Below are positions 34,773 to 44,173 of a stretch of 64,000 bases of DNA, piece by piece. Within the stretch, counting starts at the first letter, position 1, and every line of letters starts with the position of its first letter. The stretch spans positions 155,006 through 219,005 of the forward strand of contig NZ_JAPJDL010000019.1 of NCBI RefSeq assembly GCF_026242055.1, read 5' to 3'. The notes beneath the pieces were generated by a model. That model did not search any database and was not told the origin of the DNA. It saw nothing but the letters and a program-made list of their open reading frames with translations. The translations under genes and the position numbers were made by a program. Source of the stretch: Lentzea sp. NEAU-D7 (GTDB taxonomy: Bacteria > Actinomycetota > Actinomycetes > Mycobacteriales > Pseudonocardiaceae).

Positions 34773-37471
34773 TCCAGCCGGGCGGTCAGCTCGCGCACCA
34801 GCGGATCGGTGCCAGAAGGCTTGTTCTGGCGCCGCAACGCTTCCGACAACATCGAGAGCACGTTGGAGACCTGGCTGTCGTCGGGCAGCAGCGATGCCGC
34901 CCGGCGTGCCTCGGCCTCCGCGCCCGCGGCGTCGTCGGCGATGAGCAGCACGTGCGCCGCCTTCAGCACGACGAACACCCGCCAGCCCTCGTCGCCCAGC
35001 GACACCACCAGCGCCTCAGCGTCGCGGTACTGCTTCATCGCCAGCGCGAACTCACCGGCCTGGCCGTGCACCCACGCGCGGATGGCGGCGATCTCCGCCT
35101 GGCGCCGGGTGACCTCGGCCGGCTCGTCCAGCGACGGCAGCAACGCCTCGGCGTCGTCCACGGCCGCACGGGTCTCGGTGATCTCGTCGTCGGGCAGGCT
35201 CGACGCCAGCTCGACCAGCGAGCCGATCGCCTCCGAGAGGTTGCCCTCCTGCTGCCACAGCGCGGCACCGGCGCGCCAGGACGCGATGGCCTCGTCGTGC
35301 TTGTCCAGCCGGCCCTGCACCGAGGCGAGCGCGTCGAGCAGGAACGCCCGGCGGCCCGTTTCCTCGGGCGGCAGCAGGTCGGCCGCCTCGCGCAGGTAGC
35401 GCTCGGCCGCCGGGAGCTCGCCCAGCTTGCGGCACACCTGACCGAGCCGGAACACCACCTGCAGCCGCAGGTCCTCCTGGCCTTCCTGCAGCAGCCGCAA
35501 CGACTCCTCCAGGACCTCGGCGGCCTCGACGAACCGGTCCGTCTGCACGTAGCCGCCGCTCAGCGCGAAGCAGAAGTGCGCGGTGTGGCCGGGGGAGAGG
35601 TGCACGCGGGAGATCGCGACGGCCTCGCGCAGATCACCCAGGCAGGCCCCCTCCTGGTCCAGCTCCTGGATCGTCGCGACCTGGTACCAGCGGGCCTCCG
35701 CGGACTCCGGCAGCGGGAACGCCGACACGAACGCCCGCGCCGTCGCCACCGCCTCGGGCACCTTGTGCAGCAACGTCTCCAGCCGCAGCTGCAGCCGATA
35801 GCCCTCGAACCGGGCGTTCAGCGGGAGCTTGCCCGCCATGACCGTCAGGACGTCCGCGTACGCGCCTTCGAGGTCCTGCTGCCGCGCCTTGTGCTCGGCC
35901 GTCTCGACCGCGACGCGGCCACGCAGCTCCGGAACGTCCAAAGAGGACGCGAGCGCGATCATCTCGTTCGCCTGCTCGTGCGCGTGCGCGTTGTCGTACA
36001 GCTCGGCCAGCGACAGCGCCGCGACCGTCCGCGTGTAGTCCGTCGTCGCCTCGGCCAGGCACCGCTCGGCGAGCGCCTGGCCTTCCGGAAGCCCCATCGC
36101 GAGCCGCGCCTGGTAGCGCAGCGCGAGGTCGGCGGGCAGCGCCGTCAGCAGCTCCTCGAACACGGCCGGGTCGAACGGCACGAGTCCGGTCGTCATCCGG
36201 CGGATGCCCGCGTGCGCCGCGAGATCGGGCGGCAGCAACGAGTCCATGTCCGCGGGCAGCGAGTCGAGCATCCGCCGCGCCTTCACGAAGTCGCCCTGCT
36301 CGTACAGCGCCACCATCGACTCGGCGATCTCCACCGGGTCGCCGGACACGACCGGCTCCTCGGCGGTCGCGGAGACGGGTGCGGCCGGCACCGCGAGCTC
36401 CACCGCCGGGTAGTCCTTCTGCTCCAGCGACTTCGTGATCCGGTCGAGCCACGCCGGCGTGCCGTTGCGCTCGTCGAACTGCTTCGCCAGCTGGATCGCC
36501 CGCTTCGACAGCCGGTCGAGGAGCTCGGCGGCCGTCCGCGACCCGACGGCGGGGACCTCGAACACCGTGTCGGCCGGAAGGCGCTGCAGCAGCACGGAAG
36601 CGCACTCGGCGAACGACATCTCGTCGGCCGGCAGCTGCACGGCCGTCACCTTGTGCAGCGAGCGGCGCAGGATGTCCTCGCCGCGCGAGAGGTTGCCCGT
36701 CAGCGCGCAGAACCGGATGTGCTCGTGCACGTACGAGGTGATCTCGTCGTCCTTGATCAGCCGGTACGCCGTGGTGTGCGCGTGCGCGGCCTTCTCCAGC
36801 TCGCCGATCTCCAGCAACGGCCACAGCAGCGCGGACAGGATGCCCTGCGGCTGCGTGGCGCAGCCGGAGTCGCCCGACAGGCCCTCCCAGCCGTGCGCGG
36901 CGGCCTCCTGGTGGCGGCCGAGGCGCGCCAGCATCCAGACCTGCTCCTCGATCACGCAGGCCTCGCAGTCCGCCATCGGCCCGCGTTCCGTGGCGAGGTA
37001 ACGGCCGAGGTGCTCGGCGAGGCCCGCCATGTCACCGACGTGGTAGGCGTACTCGGCGCGGGCGCCGTGCACCGGCTGCACCGAGAACCCGAGCCTGCCG
37101 TAGCGGTCCGCGAGCTGGCCGATCACGGCCTGCAGCTGTTCCAGCGAGAACTTCGGGTCGCGGCGCAGCCCCGTCGCGATCCACTTGTGCGCCCAGTTCA
37201 GCGAGTGCACCTCGTACTCGTTGAACGCCTCCGGGTCCTTCTCCTCGGCGGCCCGCACCCACGCGAACGGCGCGAGCATCAGGTCGTAGCGCGAGAGGTA
37301 GTACGCCGAGTCGATCAGCGCGGTCCGGCACGAGACGCCGAGCGGCAGGTGCCCGAGCGCGTCGGACATGCGCGCGGCCCGTTCCAGCGCCTCGTGCTTC
37401 GGCATGCCCGTGGGCATGTTGTACGCCTCCAGGAACGCCCGCTCCGCGTCCTCTGCGGTGAAGTCGGCCAT
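34769..37471 (-). CDS. Large TPR-repeat protein coupled to an HSP90-like ATPase
   Basis: A 900-residue soluble protein made almost wholly of helical pairs. It begins MADFTAEDAERAFLEAYNMP. Repeats of TPR type are clear in the C-terminal half, for example YEQGDFVKARRMLDSLPADM, DLEGAYADVLTVMAGKLPLN, RFVEAAEVLEESLRLL and ERYLREAADLLPPEE. There is no membrane segment and no catalytic motif. ATG 37471 lies two bases after the stop of the HSP90-like gene, so the two are coupled. In eukaryotes many HSP90 co-chaperones are TPR proteins; a client-adaptor role is an attractive inference, but the typical EEVD-type HSP90 tail that TPR clamps bind is not seen upstream. Confidence 0.8.
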   Translation of the reverse strand: MADFTAEDAERAFLEAYNMPTGMPKHEALERAARMSDALGHLPLGVSCRTALIDSAYYLSRYDLMLAPFAWVRAAEEKDPEAFNEYEVHSLNWAHKWIATGLRRDPKFSLEQLQAVIGQLADRYGRLGFSVQPVHGARAEYAYHVGDMAGLAEHLGRYLATERGPMADCEACVIEEQVWMLARLGRHQEAAAHGWEGLSGDSGCATQPQGILSALLWPLLEIGELEKAAHAHTTAYRLIKDDEITSYVHEHIRFCALTGNLSRGEDILRRSLHKVTAVQLPADEMSFAECASVLLQRLPADTVFEVPAVGSRTAAELLDRLSKRAIQLAKQFDERNGTPAWLDRITKSLEQKDYPAVELAVPAAPVSATAEEPVVSGDPVEIAESMVALYEQGDFVKARRMLDSLPADMDSLLPPDLAAHAGIRRMTTGLVPFDPAVFEELLTALPADLALRYQARLAMGLPEGQALAERCLAEATTDYTRTVAALSLAELYDNAHAHEQANEMIALASSLDVPELRGRVAVETAEHKARQQDLEGAYADVLTVMAGKLPLNARFEGYRLQLRLETLLHKVPEAVATARAFVSAFPLPESAEARWYQVATIQELDQEGACLGDLREAVAISRVHLSPGHTAHFCFALSGGYVQTDRFVEAAEVLEESLRLLQEGQEDLRLQVVFRLGQVCRKLGELPAAERYLREAADLLPPEETGRRAFLLDALASVQGRLDKHDEAIASWRAGAALWQQEGNLSEAIGSLVELASSLPDDEITETRAAVDDAEALLPSLDEPAEVTRRQAEIAAIRAWVHGQAGEFALAMKQYRDAEALVVSLGDEGWRVFVVLKAAHVLLIADDAAGAEAEARRAASLLPDDSQVSNVLSMLSEALRRQNKPSGTDPLVRELTARLD

Positions 37472-37473
37472 GT

Positions 37474-39231
37474 TCACTTGCCCCCAACGGCGCGGTCCAG
37501 CAGTTCCAGGAACGAGCGGTTCAGCGCCGCCGTGTCCTTCGGTCGCATCGCTCGCCGAGCCTGCAGAACGGCGTGCACGTACAGAGATTCGAGCGTCAGC
37601 TCCACCAGGGCGGGGTCGGTCAGCCGCGCCAGCCGCTGCACCAGCGGGTTGCGGCAGTTGAGGACCAGTTGCTCGGCGCGCGACGAGCCGGAGCCCGCGG
37701 TCAGCTGCCCGAGCAGCTCCGCCCACAACGGGTCCGTCACCTCCTCCGCGGTCTGCTCGGTGTCGAGCTTGCGCTGCTGCTCCGCGTTGGTGATCAGCAG
37801 GGCGGGCAACGAGACCGGGTCGAAGTCGCGGATCACCGCGTCGCAGTCGTGCCGGTCCAGCGCCGCCGCGCCCTCGGAGAGCCGCAGCCGCAGCGCCGTC
37901 TCGATGTCCGGCTCCGGATCGGCCAGCGCCGCCAGCAGTTCCGACGGCGCGACCCGGCGTGCGACGGCGGGGCCGTCCAGCGCGCTCAGCCGGTTCAGCA
38001 GCTCCATGTCGTAGGCGTAGCCGGCGTTCACGAGGCCCAGCCCCTGCGCGGCCGCGACCGGTGCGAGCTGGTGGAACTCGTCGACGTCCGGGATGTAGAG
38101 GATCGCGCCGTGCTTGCGCTTGAACTGCCGCAACGGGATCGCGCCCTCGGTCGTCTCGAACGGCAGCCACCGCTCGACCAGCCGCAGCATCTCGTCGTCC
38201 GACCGCGCCAGCGACTTGATGCCCAGGTGGTGCGCGGCCAGCAGCTCACCGGCCCGGCGCGGTTCGATCGCGTCCAGCCGGATCAGCCAGTCGCGGATCT
38301 GCTCGCCCAGTTCCTCGCGCACCGCCAGCAGCATCTCGTCCTGGTAGAGCGACTCGCGGGACGCCGTGGGCCGGATCGCGGACGCGTCGACCACGCACCG
38401 CACGAAGTACGCCCAGTCCGGCAGCAGACCCTCGACGTTGTCGCCGACCAGCATCCGCTTCAGGTACACCCGGTGCGTCTGGCGCGTGCCGGGGTGCACC
38501 CCGGACGGCAGCACGAACGCGACACCGGTCAGTCCCGCCGCCTCGACCTCGATCGGGATCGCCTCGAAGGGCTTGAACCCGAAGACCTGCTCGCAGTACT
38601 CGGAGAGGTCCGCGTCCTCGTCGTCCCAGGGGCGTTCGCCACGGGTGACCGCCGCGCCGTCCAGCGTCACGACGGCCGGCAGCAGATCGCCGTAGTCGCT
38701 CACCAGCGGCCGCACGACGTCGGCTTCGAGCCAGTGCTCGTTGCCCCGCGACGCGCTCAGCCGCACCGTCGTGCCGACCGGCGCACCGTCCGCAGTGTCT
38801 ACTTCGGACACCGTGTAGTTGCCGGAGGAGTCCGCCTCCCACCGCACGGCAGGACCGCCGCGGGCAGACCGCGTGACGACCGTCACCGACGAGGCGACCA
38901 GGAAGCACGACAGCATGCCGACGCCGAACTGGCCGAGGAACCCCTCGCGGGCGAAGCCCAGGTCGTCCCTCTTGGACGTGCGGCCGAGCGTGGACAGCAG
39001 CTCGTGGACCTCGTCCTCGGTGAGCCCCACGCCGGTGTCGGTGATCGTCAGCGCGGAACCGCAGGTGATCGTGATGTCGGCCGGGCACGACGGGTCGAGC
39101 TCGCGCCGCGCCGTGATCGCGTCGACGGCGTTCTGCAGCAGTTCGCGCACGTAGACGCGCGGACTGCTGTAGAGGTGGTGGCTCAGGAGGTCGATGATGC
39201 CGCGCAGGTCGACGCGGAAGGTGTGCGACAT
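37474..39231 (-). CDS. HSP90-family (HtpG-like) chaperone
   Basis: A 585-residue GHKL ATPase of the HSP90 family. LYSSPRVYVRELLQNAVDAI is the Bergerat Asn/Glu helix (canonical HtpG has RELISNASDA), ITDTGVGLT the nucleotide Asp box, and GQFGVGMLSCFLVAS the lid glycine motif. TASRESLYQDE provides the middle-domain catalytic-loop Arg. The C-terminal ~200 residues diverge from HtpG (624 residues in E. coli). It is therefore probably a specialised paralogue, working with the coupled TPR protein. A minus-strand TAGGAT lies 10 bases before ATG 39231 with no Shine-Dalgarno sequence; ATG 39243 is an in-frame alternative. Confidence 0.88.
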   Translation of the reverse strand: MSHTFRVDLRGIIDLLSHHLYSSPRVYVRELLQNAVDAITARRELDPSCPADITITCGSALTITDTGVGLTEDEVHELLSTLGRTSKRDDLGFAREGFLGQFGVGMLSCFLVASSVTVVTRSARGGPAVRWEADSSGNYTVSEVDTADGAPVGTTVRLSASRGNEHWLEADVVRPLVSDYGDLLPAVVTLDGAAVTRGERPWDDEDADLSEYCEQVFGFKPFEAIPIEVEAAGLTGVAFVLPSGVHPGTRQTHRVYLKRMLVGDNVEGLLPDWAYFVRCVVDASAIRPTASRESLYQDEMLLAVREELGEQIRDWLIRLDAIEPRRAGELLAAHHLGIKSLARSDDEMLRLVERWLPFETTEGAIPLRQFKRKHGAILYIPDVDEFHQLAPVAAAQGLGLVNAGYAYDMELLNRLSALDGPAVARRVAPSELLAALADPEPDIETALRLRLSEGAAALDRHDCDAVIRDFDPVSLPALLITNAEQQRKLDTEQTAEEVTDPLWAELLGQLTAGSGSSRAEQLVLNCRNPLVQRLARLTDPALVELTLESLYVHAVLQARRAMRPKDTAALNRSFLELLDRAVGGK

Positions 39232-39297
39232 GATGCCGCCCATCCTAGGTACGACCGCGTGGTTGATGCCGCTTTTTATGAGCACCTGGGGGACGCG

Positions 39298-39504
39298 ATG
39301 TGGTTCTGGGCGTGGAGATCGGCAGTGCTCCTGGGCTGCGTGACGGCGACGGTGCTGCTGGGCCGGCTGCTCGGGGATCCCTGGGACGTGTACCTGCTGC
39401 TCGCGGTCTCGCTGGTGGTGCTGCCGCCCGTCGTGCAGCGCTGGCGAGCGCGGTACAGGGCCGTTAACGGAAGCGGCCCGAGCGGTCAAGACGGTACCGA
39501 CTAG
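39298..39504 (+). CDS. Small two-helix membrane protein
   Basis: A 68-residue protein with two hydrophobic helices (AVLLGCVTATVLLG and VYLLLAVSLVVLPPVV) joined by a short GDPWD turn, and a basic then polar tail. GGGGGA lies 5 bases before ATG 39298. Divergent from the HSP90-like gene and just upstream of pheS. No known family. Confidence 0.6.
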   Translation: MWFWAWRSAVLLGCVTATVLLGRLLGDPWDVYLLLAVSLVVLPPVVQRWRARYRAVNGSGPSGQDGTD

Positions 39505-39566
39505 GATCGGCCTGTTCATTACCGAGGTCCGCTGTGTGGATCAAAACTGGGAGCTGTCCACAAACC

Positions 39567-40634
39567 ATGTCCGGAGCCAACGACCCGTACGACCCGAAGC
39601 AGGTCGCGGCGCTGTCGGCCGAGCACCTCGACGCCGCCGTGCAGAAGGCGCGCGAGGCGTTCGCCGGAGCAGCCGACCTGGAGGCACTGGCCGCGGTCAA
39701 GCCCGGCCACCTCGGTGACCGGTCGCCCGTGCTGCTGGCCCGCCGCGAGATCGGTGCCCTGCCTCCCAAGGCCAAGGCCGAGGCGGGCAAGCGGGTGAAC
39801 GAGGCGCAGTCCGCGATCAAGACCGCGTTCGAAGAGCGCTTCGCCGTGCTCCAGGTCGAGCGCGACGAGCGGGTGCTGCGCGAGGAGTCCGTCGACGTCA
39901 CGCTGCCCTGGGACCGCTTCCCGCGCGGCGCGCGCCACCCGATCACCACGCTCGCCGAGCGCATCGGTGACGTCTTCGTGGCCATGGGCTACGAGATCGC
40001 CGAAGGCCCCGAGCTCGAGACCGAGTGGTTCAACTTCGACGCGCTGAACTTCGGCAAGGACCACCCGGCCCGCTCGATGCAGGACACGTTCTACATCGCG
40101 CCGGGTGACTCGCAGCTGGTCCTGCGCACGCACACCTCTCCCGTGCAGGCCCGCACGCTGCTGGAGCGCGACCTGCCGGTGTACGTCGTGTGCCCCGGCC
40201 GCACGTTCCGCACCGACGAGCTCGACGCGACGCACACCCCGGTGTTCCACCAGGTCGAGGGCCTCGCGGTCGACAAGGGCCTGACGATGGGCCACCTCAA
40301 GGGCACGCTCGACGCGTTCGCCCGCGCCATGTTCGGCGAGGACTCGAAGACCCGCCTGCGCCCGAGCTTCTTCCCGTTCACCGAGCCGTCGGCCGAGGTC
40401 GACGTCTGGTTCCCGGAGAAGAAGGGCAGCGCCGGCTGGGTCGAGTGGGGCGGCTGCGGCATGGTCAACCCCAACGTGCTGCGCGCCACCGGCGTCGACC
40501 CGGACGTCTACTCCGGCTTCGCGTTCGGCATGGGCCTGGAACGCACCCTGCAGTTCCGCAACGGCCTTCCCGACATGCGCGACATGGTCGAGGGCGACGT
40601 CCGCTTCACCCAGCCTTTCGGAACGGAGGCCTGA
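39567..40634 (+). CDS. pheS: Phenylalanyl-tRNA synthetase alpha subunit
   Basis: 355 residues, catalytic subunit of the alpha2beta2 enzyme that charges tRNA-Phe. N-terminal coiled coil (HLDAAVQKAREAF), linker with LPPKAKAEAGKRVNEAQ, then class II core: HPITTLAERIGDVFVAMGY, motif 2 GRTFRTDELDATHTPVFHQVEG and motif 3 GFAFGMGLERT. ATG 39567 is chosen by family start. GTG 39534 in frame would add 11 residues; TAGGAT about 60 bases upstream of the ATG may be the -10. No T-box or Phe-rich leader peptide is seen. Followed by pheT after 5 bases. Confidence 0.97.
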   Translation: MSGANDPYDPKQVAALSAEHLDAAVQKAREAFAGAADLEALAAVKPGHLGDRSPVLLARREIGALPPKAKAEAGKRVNEAQSAIKTAFEERFAVLQVERDERVLREESVDVTLPWDRFPRGARHPITTLAERIGDVFVAMGYEIAEGPELETEWFNFDALNFGKDHPARSMQDTFYIAPGDSQLVLRTHTSPVQARTLLERDLPVYVVCPGRTFRTDELDATHTPVFHQVEGLAVDKGLTMGHLKGTLDAFARAMFGEDSKTRLRPSFFPFTEPSAEVDVWFPEKKGSAGWVEWGGCGMVNPNVLRATGVDPDVYSGFAFGMGLERTLQFRNGLPDMRDMVEGDVRFTQPFGTEA

Positions 40635-40639
40635 TCCGG

Positions 40640-43117
40640 ATGCGCGTCCCGGTCAGCTGGCTGGTCGAACACCTCGGTTTCGACGAAGTCCCCACGCCCG
40701 ACGAGCTCGCCGAGGCGTTCACGCGCATCGGCATCGAGGTCGAGGAGGTGAGCCCGCTCGGTCCCGTGACCGGCCCGATCGTCGCCGGTCGCGTCGTCGA
40801 GATCGAGGAGCTCACCGAGTTCAAGAAGCCCATCCGCTACTGCAAGGTCGAGGTCGGCCCCGAGCAGGTCAACCAGATCATCTGCGGTGCCACGAACTTC
40901 GTCGAGGGCGACTCGGTCGTCGTCGCGCTGCCCGGCGCCGTGCTGCCCGGTGGCTTCGCGATCTCCGAGCGCAAGACGTACGGCCGCGTGTCGCAGGGCA
41001 TGATCTGCGCCTCCGACGAGCTCGGCATCGGCGACGACCACTCCGGCATCCTCGTGCTGCCCACCGGCACCGCGCAGCCCGGCGACGACGCGCTGGAGCT
41101 GCTCGGCCTGAACGACAGCGTCATCGAGCTCGCGCCGACCCCGGACCGCGGCTACGCGTTCTCGGTCCGCGGCCTCGCCCGCGAGATCGCGTGCGCGCTG
41201 GACGTGCCGTTCGGAGACCCCGGCGTGGTCGAGATCCCCGAGCCCGAGGGCGAGGCGTGGCCGGTCCACGTCGATGACCGCCCCGGCTGCTCGCGGTTCG
41301 TCGCGCGCCGCGTCACCGGTGTCGACCCCACGGCGCCGACGCCGTGGTGGATGCGCCGCCGCCTGATGCTCGCGGGCATGCGCTCGATCTCGCTGCCGGT
41401 CGACGTCACGAACTACGTGATGCTCGAACTGGGTCAGCCGCTGCACGCGTTCGACGCGTCTTCCCTGTCCGGCGCGCTGACGGTGCGCCGGGCGCTGGCG
41501 GGGGAGAAGCTCACGACGCTGGACGACCAGGTCCGCGCGCTCGACACGGACGACATCGTGATCGCCGACGACTCCGGCGTGATCTCGCTGGCCGGTGTCA
41601 TGGGCGGTGCGTCGACCGAGGTCGGCGACGCCTCCTCGGACATCCTGCTCGAAGCCGCGAACTGGGACCCGGCGTCCATCGCGCGCACGGTCCGCCGGCA
41701 CAAGCTGCCGTCCGAGGCCGCGAAGCGCTTCGAGCGCACGGTCGACCCGGCTCTCGCGCCCGTCGCGCTGGAGCGGGCCGCGAAGCTGCTCAACCACTAC
41801 GCCGAGGGCCAGATCAAGCCCGGCCGCACGGACGTGGGCACGCCCGCGCTGCCCGAGCCGGTGTCGATGCCGATCGACCTGCCGGACCGCATCGCCGGCG
41901 TCCGCTACGCGCGGGGCGTCACGGCCCGCCGTCTCGGCCAGATCGGCTGCCAGGTCTCGGTGACCACCTCGGAGGAGGGCCAGACGATCGTCACGGCCGT
42001 GCCGCCGACGTGGCGTGCCGACCTCGTGCAGCCCGCCGACCTGGTGGAGGAGGTGCTGCGCCTGGAGGGCTACGACACGATTCCGTCGGTGCTGCCGCCC
42101 GCTCCCGCCGGTCGCGGCCTGACCGAGCAGCAGCGCCGTCGCCGCACGGTGTGGCGCACGCTGGCCGAGGACGGGTTCGTCGAGGTCAAGCCGTTCCCGT
42201 TCATCGACCCGTCGGTGTTCGACGCCTTCGGCCTGCCGGCGGACGACATCCGCCGCAACGCGGTCGGCGTGCTGAACCCGTTGGAGGCGGACAAGAACGT
42301 CCTGGCGACGACGCTGCTGCCGGGCCTCCTGGAGACCCTCCAGCGCAACCTCGCCCGTGGTGTGAAGGACGTCTCGCTCTACAACGTCGCCCAGGTGACG
42401 CTGCCGCGCGCCCAGCAGGTTCCCGTGCCGTCGCTGGGCGTGGACCGCCGGCCGACCGAGGCCGAGGTGGCCTCGCTGCTGGCCGCGCTGCCGAACCAGC
42501 CGCTGCACGTCGCGGGTGTCCTCACGGGCCACCGCGAACTGGCCGGCTGGTGGGGCAAGGGCCGCATCGCCGACTGGTCGGACGCCGTCGAGGCCGCCCG
42601 TCGCGCCGCTCAGGCCTACGGCGTGCAGCTGCGCGTCGTGGCGTCGGACCTGCTGCCCTGGCACCCCGGCCGCTGCGCCGAGCTGCGGGTCGGCGACTGG
42701 CCCGTCGGCCACGCCGGTGAGCTGCACCCGAAGGTGGTCGAGGCGCTCGGCCTGCCCAAGCGCACCGTGGCGTTCGAGCTCGACCTCGACGCACTGCCGC
42801 TGGACGACCACCGCCCGGCCCCGATGGTGTCGGCCTACCCGCCGGTGCTGCTGGACGTGGCCCTGGTCGTGGACGCCTCCGTGCCGGTGCAGTCGGTGTC
42901 CGAGGTCCTGGGCGCGTCCGCCGGCGACCTGCTGGAGGACATCCGCCTGTTCGACGTCTACACCGGTGAGCAGGTGGGCGAGGGCAAGAAGTCGCTCGCG
43001 TACTCCTTGCGCTTCCGCGCGCCGGACCGCACGCTGACGGTGGAGGAGGCGACTTCGGCCCGCGACGCCGCCGTTGCCGCCGCCGGCGAGCGCCTGGGCG
43101 CGGCTCTCCGCGCCTGA
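40640..43117 (+). CDS. pheT: Phenylalanyl-tRNA synthetase beta subunit
   Basis: 825 residues with the full beta-subunit layout: N-terminal MRVPVSWLVEHL, tRNA-binding OB domain (CKVEVG, QIICGATNF), B3/B4 editing domain (LAPTPDRGYAFSVRGLAREI; SISLPVDVTNYVMLELGQPLHAFD is split here), B5 domain, the inactive class II core (NPLEADKNVLATTLLPGLL) and a C-terminal anticodon-binding ferredoxin-like domain (VSAYPPVLLDVALVV). It edits mischarged Tyr-tRNA-Phe. It is cotranscribed with pheS and followed by a strong terminator. Confidence 0.97.
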   Translation: MRVPVSWLVEHLGFDEVPTPDELAEAFTRIGIEVEEVSPLGPVTGPIVAGRVVEIEELTEFKKPIRYCKVEVGPEQVNQIICGATNFVEGDSVVVALPGAVLPGGFAISERKTYGRVSQGMICASDELGIGDDHSGILVLPTGTAQPGDDALELLGLNDSVIELAPTPDRGYAFSVRGLAREIACALDVPFGDPGVVEIPEPEGEAWPVHVDDRPGCSRFVARRVTGVDPTAPTPWWMRRRLMLAGMRSISLPVDVTNYVMLELGQPLHAFDASSLSGALTVRRALAGEKLTTLDDQVRALDTDDIVIADDSGVISLAGVMGGASTEVGDASSDILLEAANWDPASIARTVRRHKLPSEAAKRFERTVDPALAPVALERAAKLLNHYAEGQIKPGRTDVGTPALPEPVSMPIDLPDRIAGVRYARGVTARRLGQIGCQVSVTTSEEGQTIVTAVPPTWRADLVQPADLVEEVLRLEGYDTIPSVLPPAPAGRGLTEQQRRRRTVWRTLAEDGFVEVKPFPFIDPSVFDAFGLPADDIRRNAVGVLNPLEADKNVLATTLLPGLLETLQRNLARGVKDVSLYNVAQVTLPRAQQVPVPSLGVDRRPTEAEVASLLAALPNQPLHVAGVLTGHRELAGWWGKGRIADWSDAVEAARRAAQAYGVQLRVVASDLLPWHPGRCAELRVGDWPVGHAGELHPKVVEALGLPKRTVAFELDLDALPLDDHRPAPMVSAYPPVLLDVALVVDASVPVQSVSEVLGASAGDLLEDIRLFDVYTGEQVGEGKKSLAYSLRFRAPDRTLTVEEATSARDAAVAAAGERLGAALRA

Positions 43118-43133
43118 TCAGTCACACCGCGTG

Positions 43134-43164
43134 AGGCCCGGGATTCTTCGAGAATCCCGGGCCT
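43134..43164 (+). terminator. Terminator after pheT
   Basis: A perfect 14-base stem (43134-43147 with 43151-43164) around TCG begins 16 bases after the pheT stop codon. Confidence 0.9.
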
Positions 43165-43339
43165 ATTCGCGTAAGGACAGTCCTGACCTCCAGTCCGCGT
43201 GCGCATGTAACCGATCCATGCTGGTTGACAACAGTGCCTCCCGGGTCCTCGTTCTTGTGTCTTGTGCACGCTGTGTAGTGATTGAAGGTTCTCCAAACTT
43301 GGTGCCGTCCCACCGAGCACCACGCCTCAGGAGAACAAC

Positions 43340-43780
43340 ATGCGCAAGCGCACCACCGTCATCGCCGCAGTCGCCATCGTCGCCGTGGGTGGCGGGATCG
43401 CCTACGCCGCATGGTCGAGCAGCGGTTCGGGCTCCGGTTCCGTCGGCTCCACCACGAGCGTCAACTCGACCATCAACCCGGTCGACGGCGCGGGCGGCCT
43501 GTACCCCGGCAGGACCGTCAGCTTCTCGGTGACGATCAACAACCCGAACGGCTACCCGGTCAAGGTCACGTCGATCAGCGCGGGTGAGTCGCAGGAGATC
43601 GGCGGTTGCGCCGAGGCCACCGTCACCAGCGTCGCCGTGAGCAACCCCGCGGGCACGATCGCCACCGGTGAGTCCGGCACCTACGTGCTCCAGGCCACCA
43701 TGAAGGCCGACGCCTCCGACGCCTGCCAGAACAAGGCCTTCTCGCTGCCCCTGACCGCAACGCTCGTCTCGGCTGCCTGA
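43340..43780 (+). CDS. Exported beta-sandwich-like protein 1
   Basis: A 146-residue exported protein. The N-terminal signal or anchor (VIAAVAIVAVGGGIAYAAW) runs into SSSGSGSGSV, a junction that recalls TasA/camelysin-type fibre proteins. The mature part has alternating beta strands with VTINNPNGYPVKVTSI, a first Cys in IGGCAEA, a second in SDACQNK, and ends FSLPLTATLV. AGGAG precedes the ATG. It leads a tight cluster of five exported proteins, three of them clear relatives of this one. The assignment to a surface structure is inference. Confidence 0.75.
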   Translation: MRKRTTVIAAVAIVAVGGGIAYAAWSSSGSGSGSVGSTTSVNSTINPVDGAGGLYPGRTVSFSVTINNPNGYPVKVTSISAGESQEIGGCAEATVTSVAVSNPAGTIATGESGTYVLQATMKADASDACQNKAFSLPLTATLVSAA

Positions 43781-43783
43781 GCC

Positions 43784-44173
43784 ATGCGCCGCGCCCTGAT
43801 CGTGCTCGCCGTGCTGCTGGTCCTCTCACCGGTCAGCAGCGCGGCGGACAACCCCGCCAAGGCGTTCACGATCGCGGACGCCGGCGCGGCGACGGGGTTG
43901 GTCCCCGGTGGGACGGTGACCCGCGCGGTGCGGGTCACCAACCCCAACAACCAGGACATCAAGGTCACCCGGCTCGACACCTCGGTCGGGCGGCCCTCCC
44001 CGCACTGCCCGGCGAAGACCGTGACCGTCGACGCCCTCAAGGCGCCGGTCCTCGTCGTCAAGAACGGCTACGCCGACGTGCCGCTGACCGTCCGGATGGC
44101 CTCGTCGGCACCGGATGCCTGCAAGAACCTCACCTTCCCCCTCACCTACTCGGGAACGGCGATCAAGCCATGA
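43784..44173 (+). CDS. Exported beta-sandwich-like protein 2
   Basis: A 129-residue secreted protein with a classical signal peptide (LIVLAVLLVLSPVSSAAD, cleavage probably after SSA). The mature domain shares the cluster's pattern: GLVPGGTVTRAVRVTNPNNQDIKV is split here into its strand and the TNPN turn, Cys in SPHCPAK, second Cys in APDACKNL, and the ending FPLTYSG. Starts 3 bases after protein 1 and overlaps protein 3 by ATGA. Confidence 0.75.
   Translation: MRRALIVLAVLLVLSPVSSAADNPAKAFTIADAGAATGLVPGGTVTRAVRVTNPNNQDIKVTRLDTSVGRPSPHCPAKTVTVDALKAPVLVVKNGYADVPLTVRMASSAPDACKNLTFPLTYSGTAIKP

Noticed and set aside
34952..38014. 1020-codon + strand frame through the TPR and HSP90-like genes
   Set aside because: Low-complexity Arg/Leu/Gln sequence without domains, antisense to two clear genes.
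39505..39566. T-box or Phe-rich leader peptide before pheS
   Set aside because: No specifier loop, terminator or run of Phe codons is visible; the same search before tyrS was also negative.
40508..42811. 767-codon minus-strand frame inside pheT
   Set aside because: Antisense shadow of a certain gene.
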